64,000 bases of DNA from Pseudomonadota bacterium (lineage in GTDB: Bacteria; Pseudomonadota; Alphaproteobacteria; SP197), in NCBI GenBank assembly GCA_039028155.1, contig JBCCIS010000027.1, positions 1 to 64,000 on the forward strand. The letters are read 5' to 3'. This document shows, piece by piece, positions 25,854 to 34,902 of the stretch. Below the pieces are notes generated by a model, which worked only from the letters and a program-made list of their open reading frames with translations, did no database searches and was not told the DNA's origin. How positions within the stretch are numbered: position 1 is the stretch's first letter; every line of letters begins with the position of its first letter. Both the position numbers and the translations under genes were made by a program.

Positions 25854-26759
25854 TCAGACCCGATCGCGCCTCAGCGCCTGGGCCATGCAGTGGATGCCGC
25901 CTCCGCCGCGGGTGAAAACGTCCATGGCGGGGTCGTAGACCTCGAAGCCCTGGGCCTTCAGCTTGTCGACCAGATCCTTGGCGTGCGCCGGCGCGAGGAT
26001 CTTGTCGTCGCCCAGCGCCATCACGTTACACGCCAACGCCATGGTGTCCTGATAGTTCACCGGCACGATCTCGATGTTCTTGGCTTTCAGCCAGCTGACG
26101 ATCTCCGGATCGGTCGTGTCCAGGCACACCGCGCAGAGTTTCTCGGCCAGCATGCAGACCATCAGGTCGATGTGGACATAGTGCTCGGCGATCGGTGCCA
26201 GCTTCACCTCCCAGCCTTCCTTGTCGAACCAGCGCTTCACCTGCTCTGCCGACTGCTCCTGGGTGCGCTCGCCGCAAAAACCGATCAGGACCGCGCCGGG
26301 CTCGATGACATCGAAATCGCCGCCCTCGAACGAACCGGCCGTCACCATGTCATAGATCGGGATGTCATTTTCCATATAGAAGCGCAGGACCGGGCCGTAC
26401 TCGCCGCGGCGCCACCACTGCGCCATCTGCGTCACGACCGCGCCATAGGGTGTCATGAATGACGAATCGCGGGCGTAGACCTGATAGGGCAGTTCCTCAT
26501 CGGGATCGAGGAAGTGCACGTTGACGCCGGCATCGTTGTAGGCGTCGACCATCTCGCGGTGTTGTTTCATGGCGAGCTGCTTGTCGAACTTGTCGCCGCG
26601 CTTCAGCGTCGCCTTAGAGATCGAACTGGTCGGCAGCCAACGGTAGTTGTCGGCCGGCCCCAGCAAGACATCACGCAGTTTCCCATACTCTGAATTGACG
26701 CCCCAATCGGTCAGTTCCTGCGTGTTTCCTTCAGGGTTGCGGCAACGAAGCGGGTTCAT
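25854..26759 (-). CDS. Amidinotransferase/dimethylarginine dimethylaminohydrolase-like enzyme
   Basis: A 301-residue protein of the guanidine-modifying (ADI/DDAH/amidinotransferase) superfamily. Landmarks are ARDSSF (substrate Asp region), SFEGGDFDV (EGGD), YVHIDLMVCML (catalytic His-x-Asp) and the catalytic Cys in GGGGIHCMAQAL near the C-terminus. The family hydrolyses or transfers the guanidine carbon of arginine derivatives. Start ATG 26759 is favoured by GGAG 8 bp upstream over ATG 26774. It cannot be told from sequence whether it hydrolyses methylated arginine, arginine or another guanidine. The nearby ureohydrolase and AruI-like decarboxylase suggest a guanidino-compound theme. Confidence 0.88.
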   Translation of the reverse strand: MNPLRCRNPEGNTQELTDWGVNSEYGKLRDVLLGPADNYRWLPTSSISKATLKRGDKFDKQLAMKQHREMVDAYNDAGVNVHFLDPDEELPYQVYARDSSFMTPYGAVVTQMAQWWRRGEYGPVLRFYMENDIPIYDMVTAGSFEGGDFDVIEPGAVLIGFCGERTQEQSAEQVKRWFDKEGWEVKLAPIAEHYVHIDLMVCMLAEKLCAVCLDTTDPEIVSWLKAKNIEIVPVNYQDTMALACNVMALGDDKILAPAHAKDLVDKLKAQGFEVYDPAMDVFTRGGGGIHCMAQALRRDRV

Positions 26760-27104
26760 GGTCTGGCTCCACATTGGAAAGAAGACGGGTCTAGCGTCTG
26801 GGCAACACCGGCAACGTCTTTCTATGTCATGTCACGTTCGAACTGTCCTCTGCATACCGTCCGGCGAGATGTTTGCCAAGCCGGTCGTCGCGTGCGACGT
26901 GTAGCCCTATCTCGCATTGATGACGGCAACCCACAGATGATCAAGGAAATGGATCAATTGGCGGGGCCGCTCGAAAGGCGGAACGCCGGGCGTCTTGCCG
27001 AGCCATGCGCTTGGACGTCGTTGCGACTGCAACCGTATGGCGATATCGTGGCCAGGGGCTTGTGACCTCTAAGGTTTGTCGCTTTTGGCTATCGGGGTGT
27101 CCTA
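26760..27104. other. 345-bp divergent intergenic region
   Basis: Lies between the 5' ends of the DDAH-like gene (minus) and the DUF3500 gene (plus) and so should contain both promoters. No strong palindrome, repeat or RNA structure was seen. The short open frames here have no homology that I recognise. Confidence 0.5.
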
Positions 27105-28541
27105 TTGAAAGGCTGGGTCGGATGTTTGGCTGCGGCGGTCCTGCTTACTCTCTTGGTCGCGACGACCGCCGGTCAAACAGCGGACGAACAGCGTGAGACG
27201 GGTATCGAGCTAGCAGCAGTCCCCGACGCGTACGTCGAGAACGTCGTCGACGCCGCCAGGATCTTCTTGTCCACCTTGGACTCAGATCAAAAGGCGCAGG
27301 TTCTCTTCGACTTCGACGACAAAGCCCGCACATCCGGCAGGGATACGAGCAGCACGCCCTCGTTCTGCGCGGTTCTGGCATGGTGTGTCGGCTGGGGTCT
27401 GACACAATGCAGCTTGACCTATCCTCAACACGTCGCCTTGCAGCGTCTGTTGTCATCTGCCTTGTCCGATGCCGGCTACCAGACACTCCTTGCCATCATG
27501 AACCGGAACCGTTTGATCGGGGAGTATGAAGACGCAGGCTTGACTGGCTACACGGGTGCGGCCAAAGAGCATTGTCCTGACCTGCTGGCCCCCTCGGTCT
27601 TCCGCATTCCTGAACACTGCGTACCGGGACTTCCGACGACGGCCGACACAATCAATGTCGGAGGCAACAATCCACCGACATCCGATGGGTCGTACAGCAC
27701 GGCCTGGGAATGGCCCGGCGGACCACCCGGGCTCAGTGGGCGCCACGAACAGTTCTGCGACTACACGATTGCCTTGTTCGGCGAGCCCGGTTCGGACACA
27801 TGGGCCATACGCTTCGAGGGACATCACACAACGATCAATCTGACGTTCCTCAAAGACCACGAAACCGGCGCCGTTGTGGTTCAGGCGACGCCTCTGTTTC
27901 TGGGGTCATATCCTATGGTCATACCACCCCCATCTCATCCGGACGACCTGAGCGCGCAGGCAACCTGGATTTCCTCCCAGGGACTGATGGCGGAGACACT
28001 CCAGCACGTCCGCGCCTTCTTGGCCGGGCTACCGGATGACGTTCGCCAGGCTTCCTTTGTCCCCGTGGATACGTTTCACCAGACCGCTCCGCTGCAGCAA
28101 GATGTCTACCCGCCATGGCTCGTGACCGGTCTGTTGCCCGACGCGTCATTGAACCCGCCGGATCGCATGATGCAGGTAGGGATAGGCAAACTTGACGCCG
28201 CAACCATCTGGCACCTTAAACAACTGTATCGACGCTTCTTCTCGACAATGCCGCCTGACGTCGGTGATCAGTACTTGGCGATCGTTACAGATTTGCTGGC
28301 GTCCGGTGCTCCCTTGAGCGTCATGTGGGCAGGGACTGACGAAGCGGACTCTGCGCAAGATGTCTTTGTGCGGGTTGTTCTTGGCTCACTCCTGATTGAG
28401 GCCGTTGCAAACAAGCAGTGGAGTGCCCAGAACCGGCACGTCGACGTGGCCAATCACTTGCACGCCGTGTTGCGTGATCTGAGCTTCGAGTGGGACTTCG
28501 ATCCTGTCAGCTCGACGGAACAGCATCACAGCGATCATTAG
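27105..28541 (+). CDS. Exported DUF3500 family protein
   Basis: A 478-residue secreted protein with a signal peptide (GWVGCLAAAVLLTLLVATTAG, cleavage near residue 24). The mature part matches the DUF3500 pattern: helical N-terminus with LDSDQKAQVLFDFDD, then HEQFCDYTIALFGEP and the conserved WAIRFEGHHTTINLTF with ATPLFLGSYP. GHH suggests a metal or substrate site. The family is common in soil and marine bacteria and is uncharacterised. It starts at a TTG (27105); no better ATG lies upstream in frame. It is followed closely by a second exported protein, a serine hydrolase, and may be co-transcribed with it. Confidence 0.8.
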   Translation: MKGWVGCLAAAVLLTLLVATTAGQTADEQRETGIELAAVPDAYVENVVDAARIFLSTLDSDQKAQVLFDFDDKARTSGRDTSSTPSFCAVLAWCVGWGLTQCSLTYPQHVALQRLLSSALSDAGYQTLLAIMNRNRLIGEYEDAGLTGYTGAAKEHCPDLLAPSVFRIPEHCVPGLPTTADTINVGGNNPPTSDGSYSTAWEWPGGPPGLSGRHEQFCDYTIALFGEPGSDTWAIRFEGHHTTINLTFLKDHETGAVVVQATPLFLGSYPMVIPPPSHPDDLSAQATWISSQGLMAETLQHVRAFLAGLPDDVRQASFVPVDTFHQTAPLQQDVYPPWLVTGLLPDASLNPPDRMMQVGIGKLDAATIWHLKQLYRRFFSTMPPDVGDQYLAIVTDLLASGAPLSVMWAGTDEADSAQDVFVRVVLGSLLIEAVANKQWSAQNRHVDVANHLHAVLRDLSFEWDFDPVSSTEQHHSDH

Positions 28542-28576
28542 ATGTCGCTTGCGGAACAGGAGGCCATCGAGACCAG

Positions 28577-29893
28577 ATGACGATGTCATTCACGAAAGTG
28601 GCGCTACTGTCGATGTGTACCAGGATGTTGGTTCTACTCATGGTCCTGACTGCGCCAGTCGCACTGGCTACTGCCGATGAAACAGAACTTCCGATTGTCG
28701 CTCCGGAATCCGTTGGTCTCGATCCACAGCGCCTCGACAGGCTGACCGAGTTTTTGGAAAACGCCATCGCGGATGGCGAGATTGCCGGCGCTGTCGTGCT
28801 GGTGTCGCGGCACGGCTCGATTGCGCTTTACGAGGCCTTGGGCAAGCTCGGGCCGGCTGACGACACGCCCATGCCGAAGGACGCCATCTTTCGGATCTAC
28901 TCGATGACAAAACCCATTACTGCCCTGACGGTGTTGCGCGCCGTCGAGCGTGGTGAGATCAGCCTTGTCGACAAACTAAGTCAGTACCTGCCAGCATTTG
29001 AGAACATGACGGTGCTGAACGAGCGCCACGTCAGGGGATTCAATGAGCCGGAACTTACGCGTCCCGCACTCGATCAGATTGTTCTTTTTGACCTGGTGCG
29101 GCACGCTGGCGGTTTTGGCGATGAGACGTTCTATCCGGGTTATGTCGGTGAGCAATTCAGAGCCGCCGGCATTGGCCACAACATGGAACTGACGCTGGCC
29201 GAAGCCGTCAAAAGCGCCGCTGAGATTCCGCTCCTGTATGACCCAGGAACTCACTTTAGCTATGCCGAGACGAACTTCACGGTCCTAGGCCGTGTGCTTG
29301 AGGTCGTACACGACAAGGCTATCGATGACATCTACGCCGAGGATATCTTCGGGCCTCTAGGGATGGTCGATACCGGATTCCAGATCCCGGCCGACAACGC
29401 CGATCGCCTCGCCCAACCCATTGAGCGCGCGAATGGGCCTGATGCCAATCTCGTATTCGATGCCGCGACGCCGCGCAACTATCACTCGACAGCAAACGGG
29501 CTCGTGTCCACAGCGCTCGACTACTGGCGGTTCGTGCAGATGCTGCTCGACGATGGGACCACTAAGGACGGCAATGTGTTCTTGGCGCCTGTGAGCGTCA
29601 ACGCCATGTTAACCAATTCCATCTCAAACGTTGCCTTGGGCTACCATTACAATTTTGACAGCCTCATGATCGGGTGTTCCTGGGGTATCGGCATCGGCGT
29701 TTGCGGCGAGGATACCTCAAGCGCCGTCTTGTTCGGAGACAACACCTTCTTCTGGGTTGGGTACGGCGGAACATTCTTCCTGGCTAACCGCGACAGCAAC
29801 TTCGCGATGTTGGTCATGATCCAACAACCCGACTATCTGGTCACTGGCTGGTCGCACCTATACAGTCTGGCGATGCAAAGCATCGTCGATTGA
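28577..29893 (+). CDS. Exported serine hydrolase of the class C beta-lactamase family
   Basis: A 438-residue protein with a signal peptide of about 30 residues (LVLLMVLTAPVALATADE). The nucleophile motif SxxK is IYSMTKPIT and the YxN-like motif is FSYAETNFTVLG. Near the C-terminus WVGYGGTFF supplies an HxG/GGT-like beta-3 motif. These are features of beta-lactamase-related serine hydrolases (esterases, D-aminopeptidases, penicillin-binding proteins). A typical role is periplasmic hydrolysis of an ester or amide; resistance cannot be inferred. The start at ATG 28577 lies 36 bp after the DUF3500 gene. Confidence 0.88.
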   Translation: MTMSFTKVALLSMCTRMLVLLMVLTAPVALATADETELPIVAPESVGLDPQRLDRLTEFLENAIADGEIAGAVVLVSRHGSIALYEALGKLGPADDTPMPKDAIFRIYSMTKPITALTVLRAVERGEISLVDKLSQYLPAFENMTVLNERHVRGFNEPELTRPALDQIVLFDLVRHAGGFGDETFYPGYVGEQFRAAGIGHNMELTLAEAVKSAAEIPLLYDPGTHFSYAETNFTVLGRVLEVVHDKAIDDIYAEDIFGPLGMVDTGFQIPADNADRLAQPIERANGPDANLVFDAATPRNYHSTANGLVSTALDYWRFVQMLLDDGTTKDGNVFLAPVSVNAMLTNSISNVALGYHYNFDSLMIGCSWGIGIGVCGEDTSSAVLFGDNTFFWVGYGGTFFLANRDSNFAMLVMIQQPDYLVTGWSHLYSLAMQSIVD

Positions 29894-30097
29894 CGAGCCG
29901 GCGACATTCCGCGACACGGAATGATGATCATGTGACAGGTCCAGATTGGCAGCGAGTTGCCGTTCGACACGAGCAGAGACCCGGTGCTTGAGTCCCGCGT
30001 TGACAAGCCGCCTGACACCCCGCGAAGATCACCTTTCCCGACATACCGCCGCACCCAGGACGGTATTGACACGACGGCCCCAACAACGGAGACCCCC

Positions 30098-31711
30098 ATG
30101 AGCACGAACATGACCAATGGCCAGGCCCTGATGCAGCTCTTACAGGGTTACGGCATCGACACCGTGTTCGGCATGCCGGGGGTCCATACGCTGGAGTACT
30201 ATCGCGGCATCGCCGATACCGAGATGAACCATGTCATGTTCCGCCACGAACAGGGCGGCGGCTTCATGGCCGACGGCTATGCCCGCATCTCCGGCAAACC
30301 GGCGGTTTGCTGCGTCATCACCGGTCCCGGCGTCACCAATATCGCGACCGCCGTCGGCAATGCCTATGCGGACTCGCAGCCAATGCTGGTGATCGCCAGC
30401 ACCAACGCGACGGAGGACCTGGGCGCCGGGCGCGGCAGGCTGCACGAGATTACCGACCAGCGCGCGTCGATCGCGCCGTTGACCGCGTTTTCGCAGACCA
30501 TCATGCACAGCACGTCAATTCCGTCGGCCGTCTCGCGTGCGTTCGAGGTGTTCGCCAACAGCCGGCCGCGGCCGGTGCATCTGGAACTGCCGATTGACAA
30601 GATCGCCGAGGCCGCCGAGTTCGCGGCCGATGCCAGCCCGCTTGCTGGTCGGCCCATGCCGGCGCCTGACTCGATCGAGCGGGCCGCCGCGCTGTGCAAG
30701 GGCGCCGAGCGACCCGTCATCATCGCCGGCGGCGGTGTCGTCGATCAAGGAGACGCAATTCTGGCAGTGGCCGAGCGGCTGGGCGCGGCCGTGCTGCTGA
30801 CCACCGCCGCCAAGGGCGCGATCGACGAAGACCACGCGCTGAATGCCGGCAGCGGCATGTCATCGCCGTTGGTACACAGCTTCATCGGCGAATCGGACCT
30901 GGTCATCGCGGTCGGCACGGAGCTCTCGGAAACCGATACTTGGGTGCCGGGCTTCCTGCCGATCAACGGCAATCTGATCCGCATCGATATCGATGTGGAG
31001 AACCTGTCGCGCGATCTACCGCCCGATGCCGCGGTGCTGGGCGACGGCGGCGCGGCGCTCTCGATGCTGGCCGACGCCCTGTCCGCCGCCGCGAACGGGC
31101 GCGGCTTCGGCGATGGGAAAGCCATCGCCGCCTTGCGCAAGGCCGTCATCGACGAGGCGATGGCCGGTGACAAGGCCAAGAAACACGCAAAGGTGCTGGA
31201 TTCGATCCGCGCCGCCCTGCCCGACAATGGCTGGCTGATCACCGACGCGACCCAACCCGGCTACATGGGCAACACCTATTACCGCACATCGACCCCGCGC
31301 AGTTACACACACCCAAGCGGCTACTGCACGCTTGGCTCGGCCATGCCGTCGGCGATCGGCGCGCGGCTCGGCGCGCCAGACCGTCCGGGCGTCACGTTGG
31401 CCGGCGATGCCGGTTTCCTGTTCACCGTTCAGGAACTCGCGACCGGTGTCGACGAAGGCGTCAGCCTGCCGATCATCCTGTGGAACAACGACGGTCTTGG
31501 CCAGATACGCGACGACATGATCGAAAAGGACATCAAGACGATAGGTGTCAGCCCACGCAATCCCGATTATCTGGCGTTGGCCAAGGCGTTTGGCGCCGAA
31601 GCCGTCGAACCAGACAGCCTCGATAGCCTGACCGGCGCCATGCGCGATGGCTTCACCGCCGGCCGCCCTGTGCTGATCCAGGTGCGCGAAGACGCCGATT
31701 ATCTGAACTAG
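30098..31711 (+). CDS. ThDP-dependent decarboxylase, AruI-like (5-guanidino-2-oxopentanoate decarboxylase candidate)
   Basis: A 537-residue ThDP enzyme of the acetolactate synthase superfamily, with PYR, central and PP domains. The N-terminal FGMPGVHTLEYYRG and FRHEQGGGFMADGYAR contain the catalytic Glu. The cofactor motif is GDAGFLFTVQELAT ending in NNDGLGQIRDD. VHTLEYYRG and RLHEITDQRASIAPLTAFS closely resemble my memory of Pseudomonas AruI, which decarboxylates 2-ketoarginine. The frame opens at 29957, but MSTNMTNGQALMQLL at 30098 is the family start. It is a lone large-subunit gene with no ALS small subunit nearby. Substrate assignment is a strong guess only. Confidence 0.85.
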   Translation: MSTNMTNGQALMQLLQGYGIDTVFGMPGVHTLEYYRGIADTEMNHVMFRHEQGGGFMADGYARISGKPAVCCVITGPGVTNIATAVGNAYADSQPMLVIASTNATEDLGAGRGRLHEITDQRASIAPLTAFSQTIMHSTSIPSAVSRAFEVFANSRPRPVHLELPIDKIAEAAEFAADASPLAGRPMPAPDSIERAAALCKGAERPVIIAGGGVVDQGDAILAVAERLGAAVLLTTAAKGAIDEDHALNAGSGMSSPLVHSFIGESDLVIAVGTELSETDTWVPGFLPINGNLIRIDIDVENLSRDLPPDAAVLGDGGAALSMLADALSAAANGRGFGDGKAIAALRKAVIDEAMAGDKAKKHAKVLDSIRAALPDNGWLITDATQPGYMGNTYYRTSTPRSYTHPSGYCTLGSAMPSAIGARLGAPDRPGVTLAGDAGFLFTVQELATGVDEGVSLPIILWNNDGLGQIRDDMIEKDIKTIGVSPRNPDYLALAKAFGAEAVEPDSLDSLTGAMRDGFTAGRPVLIQVREDADYLN

Positions 31712-31723
31712 GTCGCCAAGATC

Positions 31724-31771
31724 GAGACCGATGCACGCCTCACATTGGTCCGATGTGAGGCGGCAGGTCTC
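31724..31771. terminator. Strong hairpin between convergent genes
   Basis: CGCCTCACAT and ATGTGAGGCG are perfect 10-bp arms with a 7-nt loop. Outside them, GAGACC and GGTCTC pair as well after small internal loops. It starts 12 bp after the AruI-like stop and lies 14 bp before the end of the class II aldolase gene, so it can stop both convergent transcripts. There is no long T-tract on either side. Confidence 0.72.
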
Positions 31772-31784
31772 AAGGTAAGGGGCT

Positions 31785-32549
31785 CTAGGTGCGGTAGCTG
31801 GTGTCGGTACGCTCGAGCCAGCGAATGATGGCGTCCCACTCGCGGTCGCCGCCCATGCCGCCAACATTGTCCGGATCACCGTAGACCGATGTCCGCTTTA
31901 GCTCCTCGTCGCCCGGCAGCAAGATATCCTGGCCCGACTGCATAACATCGACCTGCACCTTGCAACCGACCTCCAGGTTGTAAAGCGTCACAAAGGCTTC
32001 ACCGACCGAGCGACCACAGGCGAGCAGGCCGTGGTTCTGCAGGATCATCGCCATGTTCTTCGGGCCTAAGTCGGCGGCCAAGGCGTCGCACTCTTCCTGG
32101 CCCGAGGTCTGGACATCCCAGTCGTGATAGGAAACATGACCATGGAAGAACATCGACTGCTGTACCAAGGGGAGCAGACCGCACTTCATGCACGAAACCG
32201 CCATGCCGGCACGGGTATGGCTGTGCAGCACCCAGTTGACGTCGGGCCTGGCCTTAAGCACCGCGTGATGTATGGCATGACCCGCGTAGTTGCAGCGATA
32301 ATCACCGCGCACGACGTTGCCGTCATAGTCCAGCGTGATCAGGTTGGACGCGGTGATTTCCTCGAACAGCAATCCATAGGGGTTCAGCAGATAGAGCCCC
32401 TCTTCCGGCAGGCGCGCCGAGATGTGCGTGTAGATCAGATCGGTCCAACCATAGCGCACGAAAGCCCGGTAGAGCGCCGCCAGATTGCAGCGCAGTTCCC
32501 ATTCCTCAGCACTGAACTCGGCGGGACGCAGGGCGGTGTTTGTTGCCAC
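31785..32549 (-). CDS. Class II aldolase/adducin family protein
   Basis: A 254-residue zinc-dependent aldolase-fold enzyme. Typical motifs are RYGWTDLIYTHISAR, LNPYGLLFEEITASNL, the zinc-ligand pair HSHTRAG, and LQNHGLLACGRSVGEAF with the third His. The family includes L-fuculose-phosphate aldolase, ribulose-phosphate epimerase and decarboxylating members; the substrate is not evident. I choose the GTG at 32549 because AGAGGA lies 9 bp upstream and VATNTALRPAEF begins the conserved part. The frame stays open to 32684, but that part would be promoter sequence shared with the divergent epimerase gene. Confidence 0.85.
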   Translation of the reverse strand: MATNTALRPAEFSAEEWELRCNLAALYRAFVRYGWTDLIYTHISARLPEEGLYLLNPYGLLFEEITASNLITLDYDGNVVRGDYRCNYAGHAIHHAVLKARPDVNWVLHSHTRAGMAVSCMKCGLLPLVQQSMFFHGHVSYHDWDVQTSGQEECDALAADLGPKNMAMILQNHGLLACGRSVGEAFVTLYNLEVGCKVQVDVMQSGQDILLPGDEELKRTSVYGDPDNVGGMGGDREWDAIIRWLERTDTSYRT

Positions 32550-32640
32550 GATCTTGTATCCTCTTCGTATTGGAAAGTTACGCTGGTGAAGGGGTTGTAG
32601 AACATTTTTACAGCACTTTGCAACGACCATGGGGATGGCG

Positions 32641-33651
32641 ATGAGCTTGTTGGTGACCGGCGGTACCGGGTTCGTCATGAGCAATCTGGTCCGTCATTGG
32701 CTAGAGCGCCACGAGGATCAACGGGTAGTCCTGGTCGATATCGCCGAACCGGATGCCATGGCCAGGCGTTTCTTCGAACCGGTCGCCGGCAGGCTGACCG
32801 CCGTTACCGGCGACGTCCGCAATCGCGACCTGCTGCCTGGCTTGGCGGAGGAACACGACATCGACCGCCTGGTGCACGGCGCGGCCATGACGCCGACCTC
32901 CGGCACAACCGAGGCGACCCAGGCGGCGATGATCGCCGGGGTCAACGTCATGGGAACCGTGCATGCGCTGGAACTGGCCCGCGCCCTGCCGGACTTGAAG
33001 CGCATGATCCACGTCAGCACTGGCAGCGTTTATGATACCGAAGGCCCCGCCGACGGTTCACCCTTGCCGGAAGACGGCTACGTCCGCCCCTTCCCAACCA
33101 CGCTCTACCCGATCACCAAACTGACCGGCGAACTGATCGCCTCACGCTACCGCGACCTCTTTCACATCCCCCTCCACATTGCCCGGCTGGCCAGCGTCTA
33201 TGGGCCGATGGACCGGTGGACGCCGGGCCGCGACTATGCCTGCGACCCCAACGTGCTCGTCCACAAGGCGGTTGCCGGCGAGCCCGTCACAATTGCCGGC
33301 GCCGAGGCGGTCGGCGACTTCATCCATTCGGGCGATGTCGCGCGCGCCATCGCCGACATGCTGGACGCACCGGCGCTGAATCATGATGTCTACAACATCG
33401 CCTATGGCGAACCGGTCACGCTCGCCGGGTTGGCCGACATCGTCGCCTCAACCGTACCGGGCTTCACCTGGTCCCCAACGACAAACGATGACGCGACGCT
33501 TACTGGGAATCCGGCGCGAAAGAGTGGAGCCTGGGGCGCCTACGACATCACGCGGCTGAAGGGCGATACCGGCTGGTCACCGCGCCCGCTGAACGACGCC
33601 ATTGCGGACTACGTCGCCTGGGTGCGTGACATCGAAGAGCCGGCAGGCTGA
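32641..33651 (+). CDS. NAD-dependent epimerase/dehydratase (extended SDR)
   Basis: A 336-residue extended SDR. The NAD motif is LVTGGTGFVMSNLVRH (residues 4-19), followed by VHGAAMTPTS, the catalytic Thr/Ser in HVSTGSVYD and YPITK (YxxxK). The C-terminal domain has VTIAGAEAVGDFIHSGDVARA, typical of sugar-nucleotide or aldehyde-type epimerases. Tandem ATGs occur at 32629, 32635 and 32641; the last has GGGGA 5 bp upstream and begins at the first beta strand. It is divergent from the class II aldolase, which suggests a shared sugar- or hydroxy-acid pathway, though this is weak. Confidence 0.88.
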   Translation: MSLLVTGGTGFVMSNLVRHWLERHEDQRVVLVDIAEPDAMARRFFEPVAGRLTAVTGDVRNRDLLPGLAEEHDIDRLVHGAAMTPTSGTTEATQAAMIAGVNVMGTVHALELARALPDLKRMIHVSTGSVYDTEGPADGSPLPEDGYVRPFPTTLYPITKLTGELIASRYRDLFHIPLHIARLASVYGPMDRWTPGRDYACDPNVLVHKAVAGEPVTIAGAEAVGDFIHSGDVARAIADMLDAPALNHDVYNIAYGEPVTLAGLADIVASTVPGFTWSPTTNDDATLTGNPARKSGAWGAYDITRLKGDTGWSPRPLNDAIADYVAWVRDIEEPAG

Positions 33652-33664
33652 TGCAGGGCCGACC

Positions 33665-33880
33665 CTAATAGCCCCGGCGGCTTACCAGAGGCGTGCCCGT
33701 CAGCAGCGACACGAGATGCGCAAGCAGGACGACGATCAACACCAGGCAGACCATCTGTATGCCAAACCACGGAACCATGCGCGGCCGCCCAGGCTCCAGC
33801 GGACGGTGCGCCCGGACATAAGCGAGGACAAACAACGCGACGACCACGGCCAGCGCGATAAGGGTGACCGTCAGCGTCAC
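33665..33880 (-). CDS. Small membrane protein, unknown (two helices)
   Basis: A 71-residue protein with two strong hydrophobic segments (VTLIALAVVVALFVLAYV and a second near residues 40-60) and a basic loop between them (RAHRPLEPGRPR). It would start at a GTG, with no strong ribosome site, so it could be a few residues shorter. It is convergent with the epimerase gene (13 bp) and ends in RRGY. Hydrophobicity pattern and codon use support a real gene; no family recognised. Confidence 0.5.
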   Translation of the reverse strand: MTLTVTLIALAVVVALFVLAYVRAHRPLEPGRPRMVPWFGIQMVCLVLIVVLLAHLVSLLTGTPLVSRRGY

Positions 33881-33973
33881 GACCGGCGTCTCGCGTGCAA
33901 AGGGGTTTGCCCACCGTGAACTTGTCGCCTAGAGTCACAACACGACACGTCGCGCCGTTCTTGACAGGTCTCC

Positions 33974-34882
33974 ATGCTGAGAAATCCGATCCCCTGGCCC
34001 AACGGGGCCCGCTGTGCTGTGGCCTTCACCTTCGACATGGACGGCGAGAGCCTGATCCATGTCAGCTATCCCGACACCGCCGACGCCAAGGTCGCCAGTA
34101 CCTCTGACCTGCGCTACGGACCGGAGGTCGGTGTGCCGCGTATCCTGGATATCTACAAAAAGTTCGGGCTGCGCCAAACGTTTTTCATTCCCGGCTGGTG
34201 CATCGAAAACTATCCCGCGACCATCGAGGCGATCTTGGCCGACGGCCATGAGATCGGCCATCACGGCTGGCTTCACGGCAAGCCGAACCTGATGTCCGAC
34301 AACGAAGAAGCCGATGACATCGCACGCGGCGTCGAGGCTATCGTCAAGGCCACAGGCTCCAAGCCGCGCGGTTTCCGCGCGCCGTCCTATGCCATGTCGC
34401 GCCGCACACTCGGTTTTCTGCAGGACCACGGCATGGTCTATGACGCGTCCTTGATGGGCGATGACATCCCCTATGTGGTCGAGAACGAACGCGGCAGCCT
34501 GGTTGAATTGCCCAGCCACTGGCCGCTTGATGACTGGACGCAGTACGTGACGTTCCCCGACTTCGGCGTCCGCCAACCGATCAAGGCACCGTCTGAGGCT
34601 TACAAGGTTCACGTCGAGGAGTTTGATGCCGCTTGGGAGCACGGTGCATTCTGGTGCGCGGTCTGGCATCCCTTCGTCAGCGGCCGGCTGGCGCGTGCCA
34701 TGGCGATCGAACAACTCATCGAGCACATGTTGGAGAAAGGTGATGTCTGGTTCGCCCGCATGGACGAGATCGCCGATTACGTCAGTGGCTTGATCGCTGC
34801 AGGAACCTGGACGCCGCGCCGGCACGCCCTGCCGTTCTGGCCGGACGTGCCGATCCCCGCCGTCGCACCGAGACGCGCCTGA
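33974..34882 (+). CDS. Polysaccharide-deacetylase-fold hydrolase (second NodB/PuuE-like copy)
   Basis: A 302-residue cytosolic NodB-fold hydrolase. It has AFTFDMDGES (metal Asp), DGHEIGHHGWLHG (His box), GFRAPSYAMS (Arg motif) and WHPFVSGR near the C-terminus. There is no signal peptide. It shares the general plan of the 7518-8363 protein but has a different insertion (SYPDTADAK) and a longer C-terminus. It lies 20 bp before an M20 hydrolase gene, repeating the pairing seen at 4.6-8.4 kb. Amide or imide hydrolysis, as in PuuE-type allantoinase, seems more likely than cell-wall deacetylation. Confidence 0.88.
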   Translation: MLRNPIPWPNGARCAVAFTFDMDGESLIHVSYPDTADAKVASTSDLRYGPEVGVPRILDIYKKFGLRQTFFIPGWCIENYPATIEAILADGHEIGHHGWLHGKPNLMSDNEEADDIARGVEAIVKATGSKPRGFRAPSYAMSRRTLGFLQDHGMVYDASLMGDDIPYVVENERGSLVELPSHWPLDDWTQYVTFPDFGVRQPIKAPSEAYKVHVEEFDAAWEHGAFWCAVWHPFVSGRLARAMAIEQLIEHMLEKGDVWFARMDEIADYVSGLIAAGTWTPRRHALPFWPDVPIPAVAPRRA

Positions 34883-34902
34883 AAAAACAAAGGGAGATAC
34901 CG

